Shown here: positions 24,467 through 35,777 of the stretch, in pieces | Numbering within the stretch: position 1 is the stretch's first letter | Layout of the letters: each line of letters opens with the position of its first letter | Assembly (NCBI GenBank): GCA_014898415.1 | Contig: RCTD01000020.1 | Coordinates: 124,001 to 188,000 of the forward strand | Source of the DNA: Stromatinia cepivora | Taxonomy: Eukaryota; Ascomycota; Leotiomycetes; Helotiales; Sclerotiniaceae | Length of the DNA stretch: 64,000 nucleotides | Reading direction: 5' to 3' | Program-made: the position numbers and the translations under genes | The notes under the pieces: model-generated | The model's input: only the letters and a program-made list of their open reading frames with translations | Database searches by the model: none | Told to the model about the DNA's origin: nothing

Positions 24467-25002
24467 ATCTGGAATGGAATGGAAGATCTACCTCTGTACG
24501 CACATTCCAGAAGGAATGTGGAGTTGTTATTATGACGACACTTGATTCATTATTGGGGTCGTGCCATGGCATTTGTGACGTGGAATCCATTCCACATGTC
24601 AAGAATCTGATGCTTTATTCGATGATAAGTACTCTTGAACAAAGGGTAAATGTAGGATTTATTTTTCTGAACTGAGAATCTTCATCTAATACATGCATCC
24701 TAAAAGTTATCACAAACAAAAGCACCATAATATTCCTTAAAACCATGAAAAATCTTTAAGTTCAATACTTTTCAATTGTTTGTTTAAAAGGAGTGTCCCA
24801 TTGTCTAATTTGACAATAAATCCACTCAAAGTCATGTTTGTTTAATGTAAAAACTCCATCTATCGCGTCATTGTGGCATTAATCCACCACCAAAAAATGT
24901 CGCAAAGTAAAAGCAAAAGCCAAACAACCCTAATTCTCCCATTTTAATGCTACCCATTTAATGCAAACCACTCATTCTTCCCATAAACACAACTTATTTC
25001 AT

Positions 25003-26413
25003 TTACAAAGCAGCTGCAACGGCAAAGACGGCTCCAAGGGCTAGAGCAACAGAGCCCGTAAGGGATGCTGCACCACCGGTGGGTGAGGATGGGGAAGAGG
25101 TGGATGTTGCTGTAGCACTTGGGCTAGATGCAGATTTGAGAGTAGAAGCAGTGTAAGTACCGTTAGTTGATCCACCAGATGAGGAATCGGCTGAGCCTGT
25201 TCTAGTTGGGGAAGCAGCACCGGAGACGGCGGAAATACCGGCTCCCATACCAGAAGGAGAAAGACCACTACCGGTGGAGGCAACAGACCCTGCAGTAGCA
25301 GCAGATGCGAGAGATGATGCAAGACCACTGGTAGCCTTGGAAGATGCAGTAGATGAGCTACTTGATGTGGTGTTGGAACAGCTGAGATCGAATAATGGAG
25401 TGGTGCTCAAAGTGCTACCAACAATACCGAAAGATGGAGTAACGGAGCCAGCAGCATTTTGATCTTGAAGAGTGTACCAGTACATGTTGATCTTTCCAAA
25501 GTTAGGGCATCCAACATCATCCCAGTATGTCTTGGCATTAGCAGTGCTTGCAACACCATCACCAGCAGTAGCACCAGTGACGGGCCATCCAGTCTCAGTA
25601 ACCCAAACCGTCTTTCCGGTAGCAGATTGTGTAGCGGCCAATGCGGCATTGAACAGAGACTTTCCTTCACTGACTCCATTTGCCTCAGTATCTTGGAAGT
25701 ATGGGTAACTGTAAATGATTTGTTAGTCATGAAGAGCAATGAAGGAACTGGGAAACTTACGCATCCATTCCAACCCAATCAAGAGCCTCTGCGACAGCAC
25801 TGTTAGATCCGTTGACCCAAGCAGTCCAAGTATCAACATGTCCAATGGAAGCTCCACTCAAACCAGTACCAGCAATTGCGTCTCTAACTTGCTTGATATA
25901 GTCGACAAGGTCGGCAGGGTTGGCACCATATCCAGACTTGGCAGCGATACCAGTTGGGGAGTTTCTGTATAAATCCTCGGATCCTACAGAGATACCAACG
26001 ACACGGCTTGTGAAAGCGGAACCATATTGTGTGATGGCTGCCTTGAGAGCGTTGACTTCAGCAGTAAATCCGGCAGGTCCACCCGATGCCCATAAACCAA
26101 GGAGAAGAGTTGTATCCGAGGCAATAGCGGCTGGGATAGCTGAAGTTGGTCCAGTGGTAGCACCTTGCTTTACAAATTGTCAGTATCAAGAAGGCCAGGA
26201 AAGATTCCGAAAACTTACGAGCATGGTGTATAATCTGGCACTGGTGAAACCAGAGGTACCAACCAGAGAGTTGGCAGCCTCGAAAGCAGCTTGGAAATCC
26301 GATTGAACTCTGTAGGATCCATCTGCGTTTGTTGCACCATAGTTGAAACCTTGGTTAACAGCAGATGCTGTTGAAAGCGAAGCCGCAATGGCGAAAAGAG
26401 TCTTTGAAAGCAT
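25003..26413 (-). CDS. eglC: GPI-anchored glucan endo-1,3-beta-glucosidase, GH17 (EglC type)
   Basis: Three exons on the minus strand: 26413-26219, 26167-25761, 25708-25003; 435 residues. Residues 1-18 form a signal peptide; the mature protein opens with the GH17 hallmark [16 protein letters not shown]. The general acid is Glu129 in [10 protein letters not shown] and the nucleophile is about Glu239 in VTETGWP; both are present, so the enzyme should be active. The catalytic domain ends near residue 320 and is followed by about 90 residues rich in Ser, Thr, Ala and Gly, probably O-glycosylated, and by a hydrophobic Ala/Leu/Val tail typical of a GPI signal. The family remodels or partly degrades beta-1,3-glucan in the wall. 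Length and domain order agree with the Aspergillus EglC group rather than the shorter Bgl2 group. Introns are 51-52 nt. Confidence 0.92.
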
Positions 26414-29400
26414 GATGATGATTATTATTGTGTTGTTGTTGATATGTTAATCAGCGAATGTATGATGTTGTAATTTGATTGATGAATTTCACAATTAAGA
26501 GAGAATAAGTCGAAATTTGATGGATTATGATGAGTGAGTGAATAGAAGAAGTCGAAAGTCGATGAGCTCAACAAAAGATTGAATTGAGTCGATGGTCGTA
26601 GGTAGTATATTAAAAGAAGGAACGATTATAAAAAAAATCTTAGTAGAGGAGGAGAGACTTAGATTTATCTACGTAAGTACGTAGGAAAGTCCAAAGTCTA
26701 TGTGGCAAAAGAGTGTTGGATGGTTTTAAAGAAAGAAGAAGAGGAGGGCTTCAATTACATAGGTACTGTATAGGTATTATTTATTTATTGGGGGGTGACT
26801 ACCTTGTAAGGAAAAACTGGGGGTTTCAATTCTAGGATTCATTGGCATTGATTGGATTAACTAGGATATAGTAAGGAGAAACAAGGAGAACACTATGAGG
26901 TTCGAGGTTCGAGGTTCGAGGTTCTTACCATATTGGATAAATCATGAATCTGGATTTGACGAACCATAGAAGTCGACCGATGGCTTACCGGGATAGAAAG
27001 CGCCAACTTTTCTTTTTCGTTTTGATCCACCACCTCCTTCAATTCTCCAACCAACTTTCTATTTTCAGGGGATTAAATCTTTACCCTTTCCCTTTCTAGT
27101 TTAAGTCATGATCAATGAAAAAGAATTACAGAGTAAACACGATGCCAAGTAAGAATTATCCTGGGGATTTCTTGGATTTTCTGGGGCAAAAAAAGAACCA
27201 AAAATCACTGAAAAAGGGGAATACCGTAGGAAATAATTTATGGATCAATCCATTCTGGGACCTGCATTAGTTTTTTGGGGGGGGGGGGGGTTGCTTCACT
27301 TGCGTGTGCATAAGTCTGATTGGGTACAGAGTCGAGACATTTTTGATGGGTGGTGGCTCTGATGGATGATCATGTTCATGTCTCGTACAATCCTTATTGC
27401 TTCATAATTAGATATATATAGATAACTTCACACTTATATTTTCGTATACAGAGTAGAACTACTAGGTACCTACTAGGTAGTAAGGATCATGAACAACCTC
27501 CGCATCAATAATTGCCTACTAGATAGGTCCCTAGTATCATTCAAGCTTTCTTGGTGGAAACGCAGGAACAATTTTTGATCGTCCGAACGTTCAATCAAAA
27601 ATCATCTAACCTTCTATAACATAAAACGCATGATTCTCCGATCTGATTCATTCAATATTTTTCCATGCTACCTCGATTGGTAACTCATACGTTTATTTCT
27701 ATTTTTATTTCAATTATCTCCCTTCCGTTTGAACGTCTTCATTTCGGTAAAGGCAGATGAAATGTCTTGCTTGTATTAATCTTTTATTTTTTCTAGAGCC
27801 GAGAAATCTAAGAGGATTCTAGAATTTTATAAGGAAAGTCATTTATCATGTCAAATACAACGATATAAAAAAAGGGTATGAAACCCCTTCATTTCATCCT
27901 CCGTGTTCCAATTTCCTATCCAAGTACCAATTTCTATTATAAGAGTTCATTTTTGGTTCACATTTGATAGTCTTAAAAAGTTCAACGAATCAAGGCCCAG
28001 ACCCCTTTTGAAGTTGTTCATGTTCTTTCATTATTTATTATTCGTGGCCCCAATGATTACGACGACATCAATAAGATCAATAAGATCAATAGTCTGATGA
28101 GCCAGATGAGGAAAATCCAAAATTACATTACGAGATGATTTATTTTTGGGTTGCTTATTAAAATTCGACTTCAATTGGATGCTTTCTCGACGGAAACCTT
28201 GGGCCTAACTTCTGAGCTTCAAAAGCCTTTTCCCGCAAAAATGGTCTTACACCTAAGAACCTTTGGTAGGTCCAACATCAGACTTTCCGCCCCCGTGAAG
28301 TCGCTATTTCTTTCGTGGAAGGAATACTCTACGGACGGAATTATCCATAACTTTTTGCTCAAGGCCACTGCAGCAGCGGTATACTGGAATACTTGACCGA
28401 ACATCACGGTTACCATTTGCGTTAAAATTCGAGTATCGCTCAAACATCATTGCAATTCTCATGTGTTGACAATTGGCCGACTCCATATTTCCGCATGGCG
28501 ACATGTAACCCAAGGACAATGTGTCGCATCTCTTGGCTGTTCTTTTTTCCCCTTTAGCCTGATGGCTGTGTGGTCGAGAACCTCCCAAGATAAAGTACAT
28601 GGTAGTGGCGAAAACTTCTGGTTATCTCAAGCTTTTCATTAACGTAGGGACCTCAAATGTCGAGTCATTTTTTCTTCAAAACATACATTTCTTTGATATC
28701 CGTTCGATAGCTTGAGTTCAGACATGAACAGATTATCAAGTGCTCAAAAGCTTCCGGTTGTGGTACGTGAATGAAACATACATCCACGTGACGTATATCT
28801 TCGAAAGTCCTCGGTTGAGTAAATCCTCTCAACAAGATACCTATTCCATTCACAGAAATTCTTGTCACTCCCCTCAAGTTTTACTTTTCTCTGTTTAGCA
28901 CAAGCTTTTGCCCCTTGCTATATTCATTCGTCACAATATTGACCTAACGGTAACGACCACATACCACCGGAAGTTCCGGGAAATACGAGGTGCAACAAAA
29001 CATCTATCAAATCTTTTAGACTCAGTTGGCGTCTCTATTTCTTATGTAGCCCGATTTGTCTCCGGGAAGTCCGGAAATGAGATAGGTGACAAATGGTCCT
29101 GGCGACAAGAAATATTATAATTTGCCACAATTTTTAAATCTGCAGTGGGAAATCTCGGGGGTGAGATATGCAACCGATTTTCGTTCTGGCAATAATTGAT
29201 CTTGTCTTGCCATGAATCTTAGTTAATGGGAATTTTCGGAGGTGAGATGTGCAACAAAAGTCTTCCTGGTAGTGGCGATGTGATGCACTGGATTGGATTG
29301 GATGTATGTATGTTTATTACAGTCAGACGGCTAAAGAAGAATTCGGAGGTGAGATATACACAAGAAATACTATTCCAAAACACTACCTGATTCGACACTA

Positions 29401-29959
29401 CCAGGAAAGTCAAAAGTGAGACGTGCAACAAGCTTTCCAGATCTTATTTCTCACCAGGCATTCTCTGTGGGTAAGATTTGCAACAAAATTTCTTCTGCTC
29501 TAGGCATACATCTTGGCTAATTTTCCATCACATGACTGGATAATGGAAAATACGAGAGATTCCATTATCCTCTCAAAAGCGCTGGTGCATTTCGAAGAGG
29601 TAGATATATCTATACTCCTTGCCCGTTGTGCGATTTTGGATTTTGGGTTCTTCGATCTTCAGTATATACCACGCTTGTACCGCTAAATCATCTACATAGA
29701 CCCCCAAGATCCGCAACCAAATAGATAGATGAAGTAAAGAGGAAAAGAAGACACAGGTATCATAAACCCGTCTCTCAGACTGACTCTGAAATCCAATTTT
29801 ATGTAAGCCTTACCTTTTCCTGTTTACTTCTGCTTTACTTCGTTCTACCCCACGTTAAAAGTTTCCTTGCCCCATTTTATACATACTAGGTAAGTATATA
29901 TGACTCTTGCATTCACACTCACCAAACCCACAAAAATATGCCTGTTACCATATCGTTAA
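26414..29959. other. Long gene-poor stretch with a dispersed degenerate repeat
   Basis: Promoter side of the GH17 gene followed by AT-rich sequence. It holds a run of GGTTCGA units near 26900-26922, a 14-G homopolymer at 27277-27290, and the interspersed repeat described at 28987-29489. Frames around 28.2-28.9 kb on the minus strand are not supported by motif or splice context. Confidence 0.4.
28987..29489 (+). repeat. Six interspersed diverged copies of a GGTGAGATRTGCAACAAA motif
   Basis: Copies start near 28987 (short form GAGGTGCAACAAAA), 29157, 29238, 29345, 29415 and 29468; the last five are about 50-110 bp apart, all in the same direction. The best-conserved part is GGTGAGAT followed by TGCAAC, and some copies share an upstream GGGAAWTYTCGG. 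The sequence between them is not alike. It could be a very old minisatellite, a repeat remnant, or a set of binding sites. Confidence 0.55.
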
Positions 29960-29962
29960 CGG

Positions 29963-30134
29963 GGTAAAGAGGTAAAGAGGTAAAGAGGTAAAGAGGTAAA
30001 GAGGTAAAGAGGTAAAGAGGTAAAGAGGTAAAGAGGTAAAGAGGTAAAGAGGTAAAGAGGTAAAGAGGTAAAGAGGTAAAGAGGTAAAGAGGTAAAGAGG
30101 TAAAGAGGTAAAGAGGTAAAGAGGTAAAGAGGTA
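29963..30134 (+). repeat. Octamer array, 21 perfect copies of GGTAAAGA
   Basis: Twenty-one uninterrupted identical 8-bp units (29963-30130) followed by a partial GGTA. The complementary strand gives a long apparent frame with a repeating Leu-Phe-Thr-Ser-Leu-Pro pattern, which is an artefact. Perfect identity implies very recent expansion and a length likely to vary between strains. Confidence 0.95.
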
Positions 30135-30141
30135 GAAAGAT

Positions 30142-31764
30142 GGAAATCTATACTGAGTGAGGATGTAAGTTTTATATTTTTGTCAAGGTTAAATAAATAT
30201 AGGTTGGGTTTTAGTGGGAGTGTGTGCGGGAGTTTGAGTAAGGGATTTGGGGATTGTGTGATGGATGGATGAATGTAATGTGATGTGATGTTTTGGGGTA
30301 TGGAGAGATCTAGATAGAGATGAAGATGAAGATTTAAACAACAAAATTGAATCGTCGTGAAAGTAGAGAAAATGACACATATACACATATACACATATAC
30401 ATATATACACATATACATACACGATAAGATACCTCCGTTCATAGAACAGATTATGGGGTATAGTAAAAAGTCCAAACTTCCAATATCCAAATCTCTATAG
30501 TAAATGAATAATAAATACACCATCTCATCTCATCTCATCTAAATCCCAATTTCATGAATGAATGATAAAAATAGACGCAGAAATTGTATATATTATATAT
30601 TATATATTATATATATCGCATCATGAATAGAAGAGCCAAGAATCCTTAATATATAAATATACAAATAGGTCTATTGGGTAGTGAACTTGTCAATAAAAAT
30701 ATATAGATTAAACTATTAGCCGAATCCTATTAAAAGGTATGGTTTAAGGAGGATAGAATGGAGTGGAATGGGAAAAAGAGATATGATCAGATCATTGGAA
30801 CAGAATAACAGTATCCCCCCCCATCGAATAATTCTCTAAAATCTGAATAACCACCTACCACCTAACCACCTGTCCATCCACCTACCATCTATCCAATAAC
30901 TATCTCAGAAAACTCACTCACCCAACAAAGATTCCGAGTGAAAGCCAACAAACCAACCCAATAAACAGAAGCGACGAAACAAATACGATTCTTCAAACCT
31001 AATTAATTCATGCTCTTGCGATCGGAGATATGAACAATCTGATAATTAGTTATTTGTTTGAAAGCCATGAGGAATGCGTTATAGATACCTAGTAGATGAA
31101 GGATAAAGGATAAGAGATAAAAAATTTATTCTACTAAATGTCATACCAGGTACATGCTCAGGTAGGTGGGTAGGTAGGTAGGTAGGTAGGTAGGTATCCT
31201 ACCTGTATATTAACTATTAAGTTTCAACCGATCATGAAGCCATCCATATACAACGACAAACCCTCCAAATTCCCTCCCCGTAAGCTCAGGCAAGATACGA
31301 GCATCAAGACACCCCATCCCATTCATCATCACATCACATCACATCACACAATAAAAAGACAAAAGTAGTAACAAGGTACGAAAATTTTAAATTCATCTCC
31401 CCGTTACTTTTCCCCGGTGCCCTACACTCCGTCTCCAGTCTTATACCTCATATTTTCTTCACCACACCCCGAAATACATCTCCATAAGATATTTACTTAT
31501 TTGTATACCTCCCCGGGACCATTCCTCATCCTCATCCCCATCCTCATCAATCAAAAGTCATTCATTCAATCCCAAACGCCATATTAATAGGCAAAAATCA
31601 AAGATCGAAAAATACAATGAAGAATCCGAGATCTCATCTCATCTCATCTCATCCCTCAAAATCTGCTATGCAGGTCATACCAACCCATTACCTGTTATCA
31701 CAATTTTCCTCTATTTCCCTAGACCCTACCCCTTTGCATCCGCAGTCTGCATAAAGTTACTCGC
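30142..31764. other. Intergenic stretch with many microsatellites
   Basis: 3' flank of the SPT16 gene. It contains CATATACA repeats (about 30376-30420), TATATTA repeats (about 30585-30615), a GGTA array at about 31161-31197 followed by TACCTG that can fold back on it, CATCA units near 31330 and CATCT units near 31636. No gene seen. Confidence 0.45.
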
Positions 31765-34700
31765 TTAATGCTTTCTCTTTTTCTTTGGCGCTTCCTCTTC
31801 ATCCTCCAATCCGCTTTCCATATCCTTTCTCTTAGCCTTCTTCTCTAATTCATCCCAATCTTCACCTTCACTTTCTCCCTCACTATCCTCTTCTCCTTCA
31901 TCATCACTTGCATTACTATCGAAATCGCTATCTTCTTCTGAGCTCTCTTCACTCGCCGCCATTTCACTATCACTAATTTCAAATGCTGACTCCTCATCTT
32001 CTTCATCCCCACCCTCATCATCAGATTCGGTTGCCAAGAAACCCCATCCACCATCTGCGAAAAATCCATGTGGATCTGCTGTTACCGTCTTCATAATGGT
32101 TGGCCAATTCAAGTTAAGAGGTCCTTCGGAAAATGGAATATTAACGGAATCTAACCATTCCTTAACATTTTCGAGTGATTCCACGGGAATGGTATTGATG
32201 TGGTAAGGAGCGCGATGGAAATCCTTAAAGACGAAGACCATATCAAAGTTCTTAAGTCCGAATTGAACACGTTCGAGATGAGCGATTTCAATATCCTCAA
32301 GAGTGATGACCATGAAAGGAGGCTCGGTGAGTTGAACCAAACAATCTGTGGAGGGTTGACAGAAAACGCTGGATCTAAATGGTACACCATTGAAACCAAG
32401 TTCACGGAAAGGTACGTCGACATCAACGTTCTCATTCTTACCAGCGTCGGCAATCTTTTCCGCAAATGCTTTGAATTGACGATCGAGGTCAGCGCGACGT
32501 CTTCGTTCTTCTTGTTCTGCTTCGAACTCTTCCTCATCACCATATCTATACTTTCGCTTTCGGTTTCCAGTTTCATCAAACTGGATGTCAGTAGCTTCGC
32601 GATAGAATTGAACATCCTTTGTCTTTTTCTTGCCAATCAAAATTGGATCCTTAAGATGTACATGAATGATAACAATCAATTCATGATCACAAGGTTGGAA
32701 GAAAAGATGTTTAACATTACTGAAAAGAATGTCGACTCGGTGTTGAAGATTTAGAGGGGATTGATATCGAAGACCGTTTTGATGAATTTCGACCTTTCCC
32801 GGTACACGTTTACCATCCATAGCTGGACGAATGAAGACGTTATCCATAACAATTGGTCGACGATCTGTATGTGTTAGCAATGAAATAAAACAGGCTGCGA
32901 TTTTACAAACTTACTTCTGATCTCAACCAGTTTGTCCTGTTCAACAACATCTTCCATTTTATCCTTCTTTCTTGTTCACGCTTAACAGCATCTTTCTTCA
33001 TGTTACCGATTTGATTGGCAATTTCTTGAAATCTATCTCCATCATGAGATCTGAATGTCAAACTTCTAACAAAGTGCGCTGAAGCATCCTCAAAAGGTTG
33101 ATCATCCTTTCTTCCAACACCTTGACCAGGAGATAAGAAGTTGATTCGAAGGTATGAAAATTCACCTTCATCACTCTTACTTGCATTCTTGATGGTTTGA
33201 ATATGGAAAGGTACTGGACGGCCCATAATAGGCAAGACAATTGTTGAGTTCTTTGCGTCCATGACAATGGCGAGATCTCGGATCTTTGGAGGGAATTGAT
33301 TCTCGCGCTTGTAAGATTCGAATCTCTTGAATTTCTTCACGGCGACACCATTTTGATCACCAGTAGCTTCAGCGAATCTTGCAAGACCCTCTGCATGTTT
33401 CCTCCTTGCGAGCTCTTTTTGATGCTCACGGCGTCTGGTTTCGGCACCTTCATCAACCTGAGTTGTTCGTTCAGCACGAAGTTTTGTCTTGGTGATGTTT
33501 TTGGTTGCAACAGCCCCAACACTCGAATCTTTCTTTGCCTTGCTGACTTTTGGCTCTGGTGCAGGCTCATCTTCTTCATCCTTGAAGAAGAATGAGGTCG
33601 CATCGAGTTCCGAGGGTGCATCACCAGTAAAAATAACTGGTTCCGCTTGAGTCACACGAACAGTATCCGATAACACTAAAGAATAAATCTTGCTCTTCTT
33701 ATCTTGAGGATCCTTGTTCTCAATGTCGTTGAATCCAGTAGTGACACAAAGGGTCATTCCGTCCTTCAAGATACGATTGCTCTTGGCATTTAGAAGTAAA
33801 GTGGGGTCCCGTGTTTCGATACCAATACCAGCTCCAACATTCTTTAAGAAATGCTTCTCCAACTCAGGCTTCTTTGTTCTGATGAGAGCCAAAGCTTTGG
33901 CGTAAATATCCTTGATATGGGCACCATCGCGAATTTCCTTCATGACAAGATTGTGGACCTGTAATAGAAACTTGTAGTTGCTCTCCTGAGATTTATTTGG
34001 GTCGACAAGATAAGTTCGGCCAATCAAGGAACAGTAAGTCTTGTATCGGAGACCCATAGAACAAATGATCACACCAGCATGTAACAACTCATCATCAACT
34101 TGGGCACTCATCTTCAAGTCGTACTTTCCACCACTCTGTATAATAGGGCCATGTGTCCAGTCCAATTGTGAGGAATCGAAGTCGTTGGGCATTTTTTGTT
34201 TGTTAGGAAGCTCGACGGAAGTCCAAAATCTGGCGTCGTCCAACTTGCCATCCACTTTATTGGCCAGGGCGCTGTGCTTGACCTTTTTCTCCTCATCTAG
34301 AATACCTGACATCTCCTCGACGAAATATGGGTTCATCAGTGCAGTGCATGCTTTCGAGGAATTTCGCATAGCGCGCTGCAGAATGTATTAGCATCAGTCA
34401 GTTCTTCAACCCTAGTATAGTGCCTTACCAGTTCATTCTCATCTTTCACTGCCAAAGCTGCAGAAGATAGAGCCGGCGCAATATCTACTTCTTCCACATC
34501 CTTTAGCTCGGAATAGACTTTCTTCCACTCATCGATGAAAGGGCCACTGGATGTATCTTTTGGTAAAATTCCAACTTTCTTCTGTAAATAAATATTTGTT
34601 AGACTACTCCCTGTGCGCAGAATAGTTTTACTTGTAACTCACCCCCGATGACTTGATAACATCTGTGATCTTTGTGAAGAGCTTCTCGTTGGCTGCCGCA

Positions 34701-35157
34701 TCTTTGCCTCTGACCAAGACCTCGAGAGGGATCTTTCCACCTTTCAAAGGTTCCAAATGTTTCGCTATACCAATATTAGCCTGAAATTTCTGGCGCATGT
34801 GATTTAACTATCCACCCACCTTTCTTTGCCGTTGTCACAATGTATAAAGTATCAACTGTGAAAAGGAAGAGCGTCGCAGGAAACTCGTAGCCTAATAACC
34901 AAAACTATTTCTTCATCAGCATTCAAACCCCCACCCATTGTACTTCCCCGCGAAGGCGCTCGCAGATAATGCAAACTCACATGAATCGCATTATTTTTCT
35001 GAAAGCTTGCCACATCCTCAGTCTTTCCCATCAACACCAAGATACTATTTGCGCCATTGAAAACCGCGTCGCCTCCTCTCTTATCAGCTTTCCAAGCCGA
35101 TATAAAATGCGATAATCGTTCCTGAAATAAATTCTTATCGATTCTGATATCCACCAT
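31765..35157 (-). CDS. SPT16: FACT complex subunit SPT16, with an apparent 1-nt frameshift
   Basis: Six exons on the minus strand: 35157-34981, 34904-34820, 34764-34643, 34581-34429, 34375-32915, 32864-31765. The product matches histone chaperone Spt16: aminopeptidase-like N-terminal lobe ([30 protein letters not shown]), inactive peptidase domain, middle domain, and a very acidic C-terminal tail ending in KKKRKH. FACT, with Pob3 and Nhp6, removes and restores H2A/H2B during transcription and replication. Exon lengths sum to 3098, one short of a multiple of three: near 32963-32972 the frame slips by one base, so that the conserved [13 protein letters not shown] segment is read in the wrong frame although the bases for it are present; adding one base would give 1032 residues, the usual family size. 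Splice sites on both sides fit the shifted frame. As SPT16 is normally essential, an error in the assembly is likelier than a true null. Confidence 0.93.
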
Positions 35158-35777
35158 GATGATTTTGAATATCTGTTGATGGGAGAGAATTCAGGTGAAA
35201 TTTTGTTGAAGAAAGAGAAAGAGGATATCAAAGAGGACGACGCGATGGTTCAAAAACTCGCGTTGATTGAAATTGAGAAATTGCGCTTTAGGTCTTTATG
35301 CATTGATAGAATTAGTGTCTAATTGAGCCTTCGATAACGGATGTTGACGAAATCAATCACCGAACTCCTTTTTAGCCTCATTATCTTGTGACAAGGCTGA
35401 ATGAAAGGCTTGGCTTGTACAGCAATGATAATCTGAATTCTGTCTACTGTTGGCTCCATTTTTGTCAAAATGAGAATTCAGAGTCGTAGAATTTATGTTC
35501 CTGTTTCGAAGATACTCAACTTGTGACCATTCACCATTCGAGTTCTATGAGAGCATATATGGGTATATTATTGTGTACAATTAGGCATTACAAGTCATAT
35601 CAATAACCTATGTACAAGAGAAATTTATTGCCACGCCTATTGTACGAGCCGCCCATATTCTAGTCTTGAAATCTACTATATCAGGAATCGTAACCAGCCT
35701 TCTAGACGAAAGAGTCCTAAGTCATTCGGTTTGATATATATGGTATATAACCGTTTAAAGGACACCCTTTGGCCGTG
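35158..35777. other. Spacer between SPT16 and ERG4
   Basis: About 620 bp forming the SPT16 upstream region and the ERG4 3' flank. Nothing else seen. Confidence 0.4.

Larger units (their letters stand above)
22986..25002. other. Intergenic stretch between the two cell-wall genes
   Basis: Holds the presumed promoter of the GH76 gene and the 3' flank of the GH17 gene, both on the minus strand. Short tandem arrays occur at 23465-23496 and 24434-24466. No convincing gene. Confidence 0.4.

Noticed and set aside
27277..27290. Run of 14 G as a possible functional element
   Set aside because: A single homopolymer, most likely slippage and length-uncertain in sequencing; no further structure around it.
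29945..30523. Long minus-strand frame with repeated Leu-Phe-Thr-Ser-Leu-Pro
   Set aside because: It is the translation of the 8-bp array and neighbouring microsatellites; a perfect octamer repeat leaves the frame open without coding.
32200..32754. 184-codon plus-strand frame inside SPT16
   Set aside because: Antisense shadow of the conserved SPT16 middle and C-terminal coding sequence.
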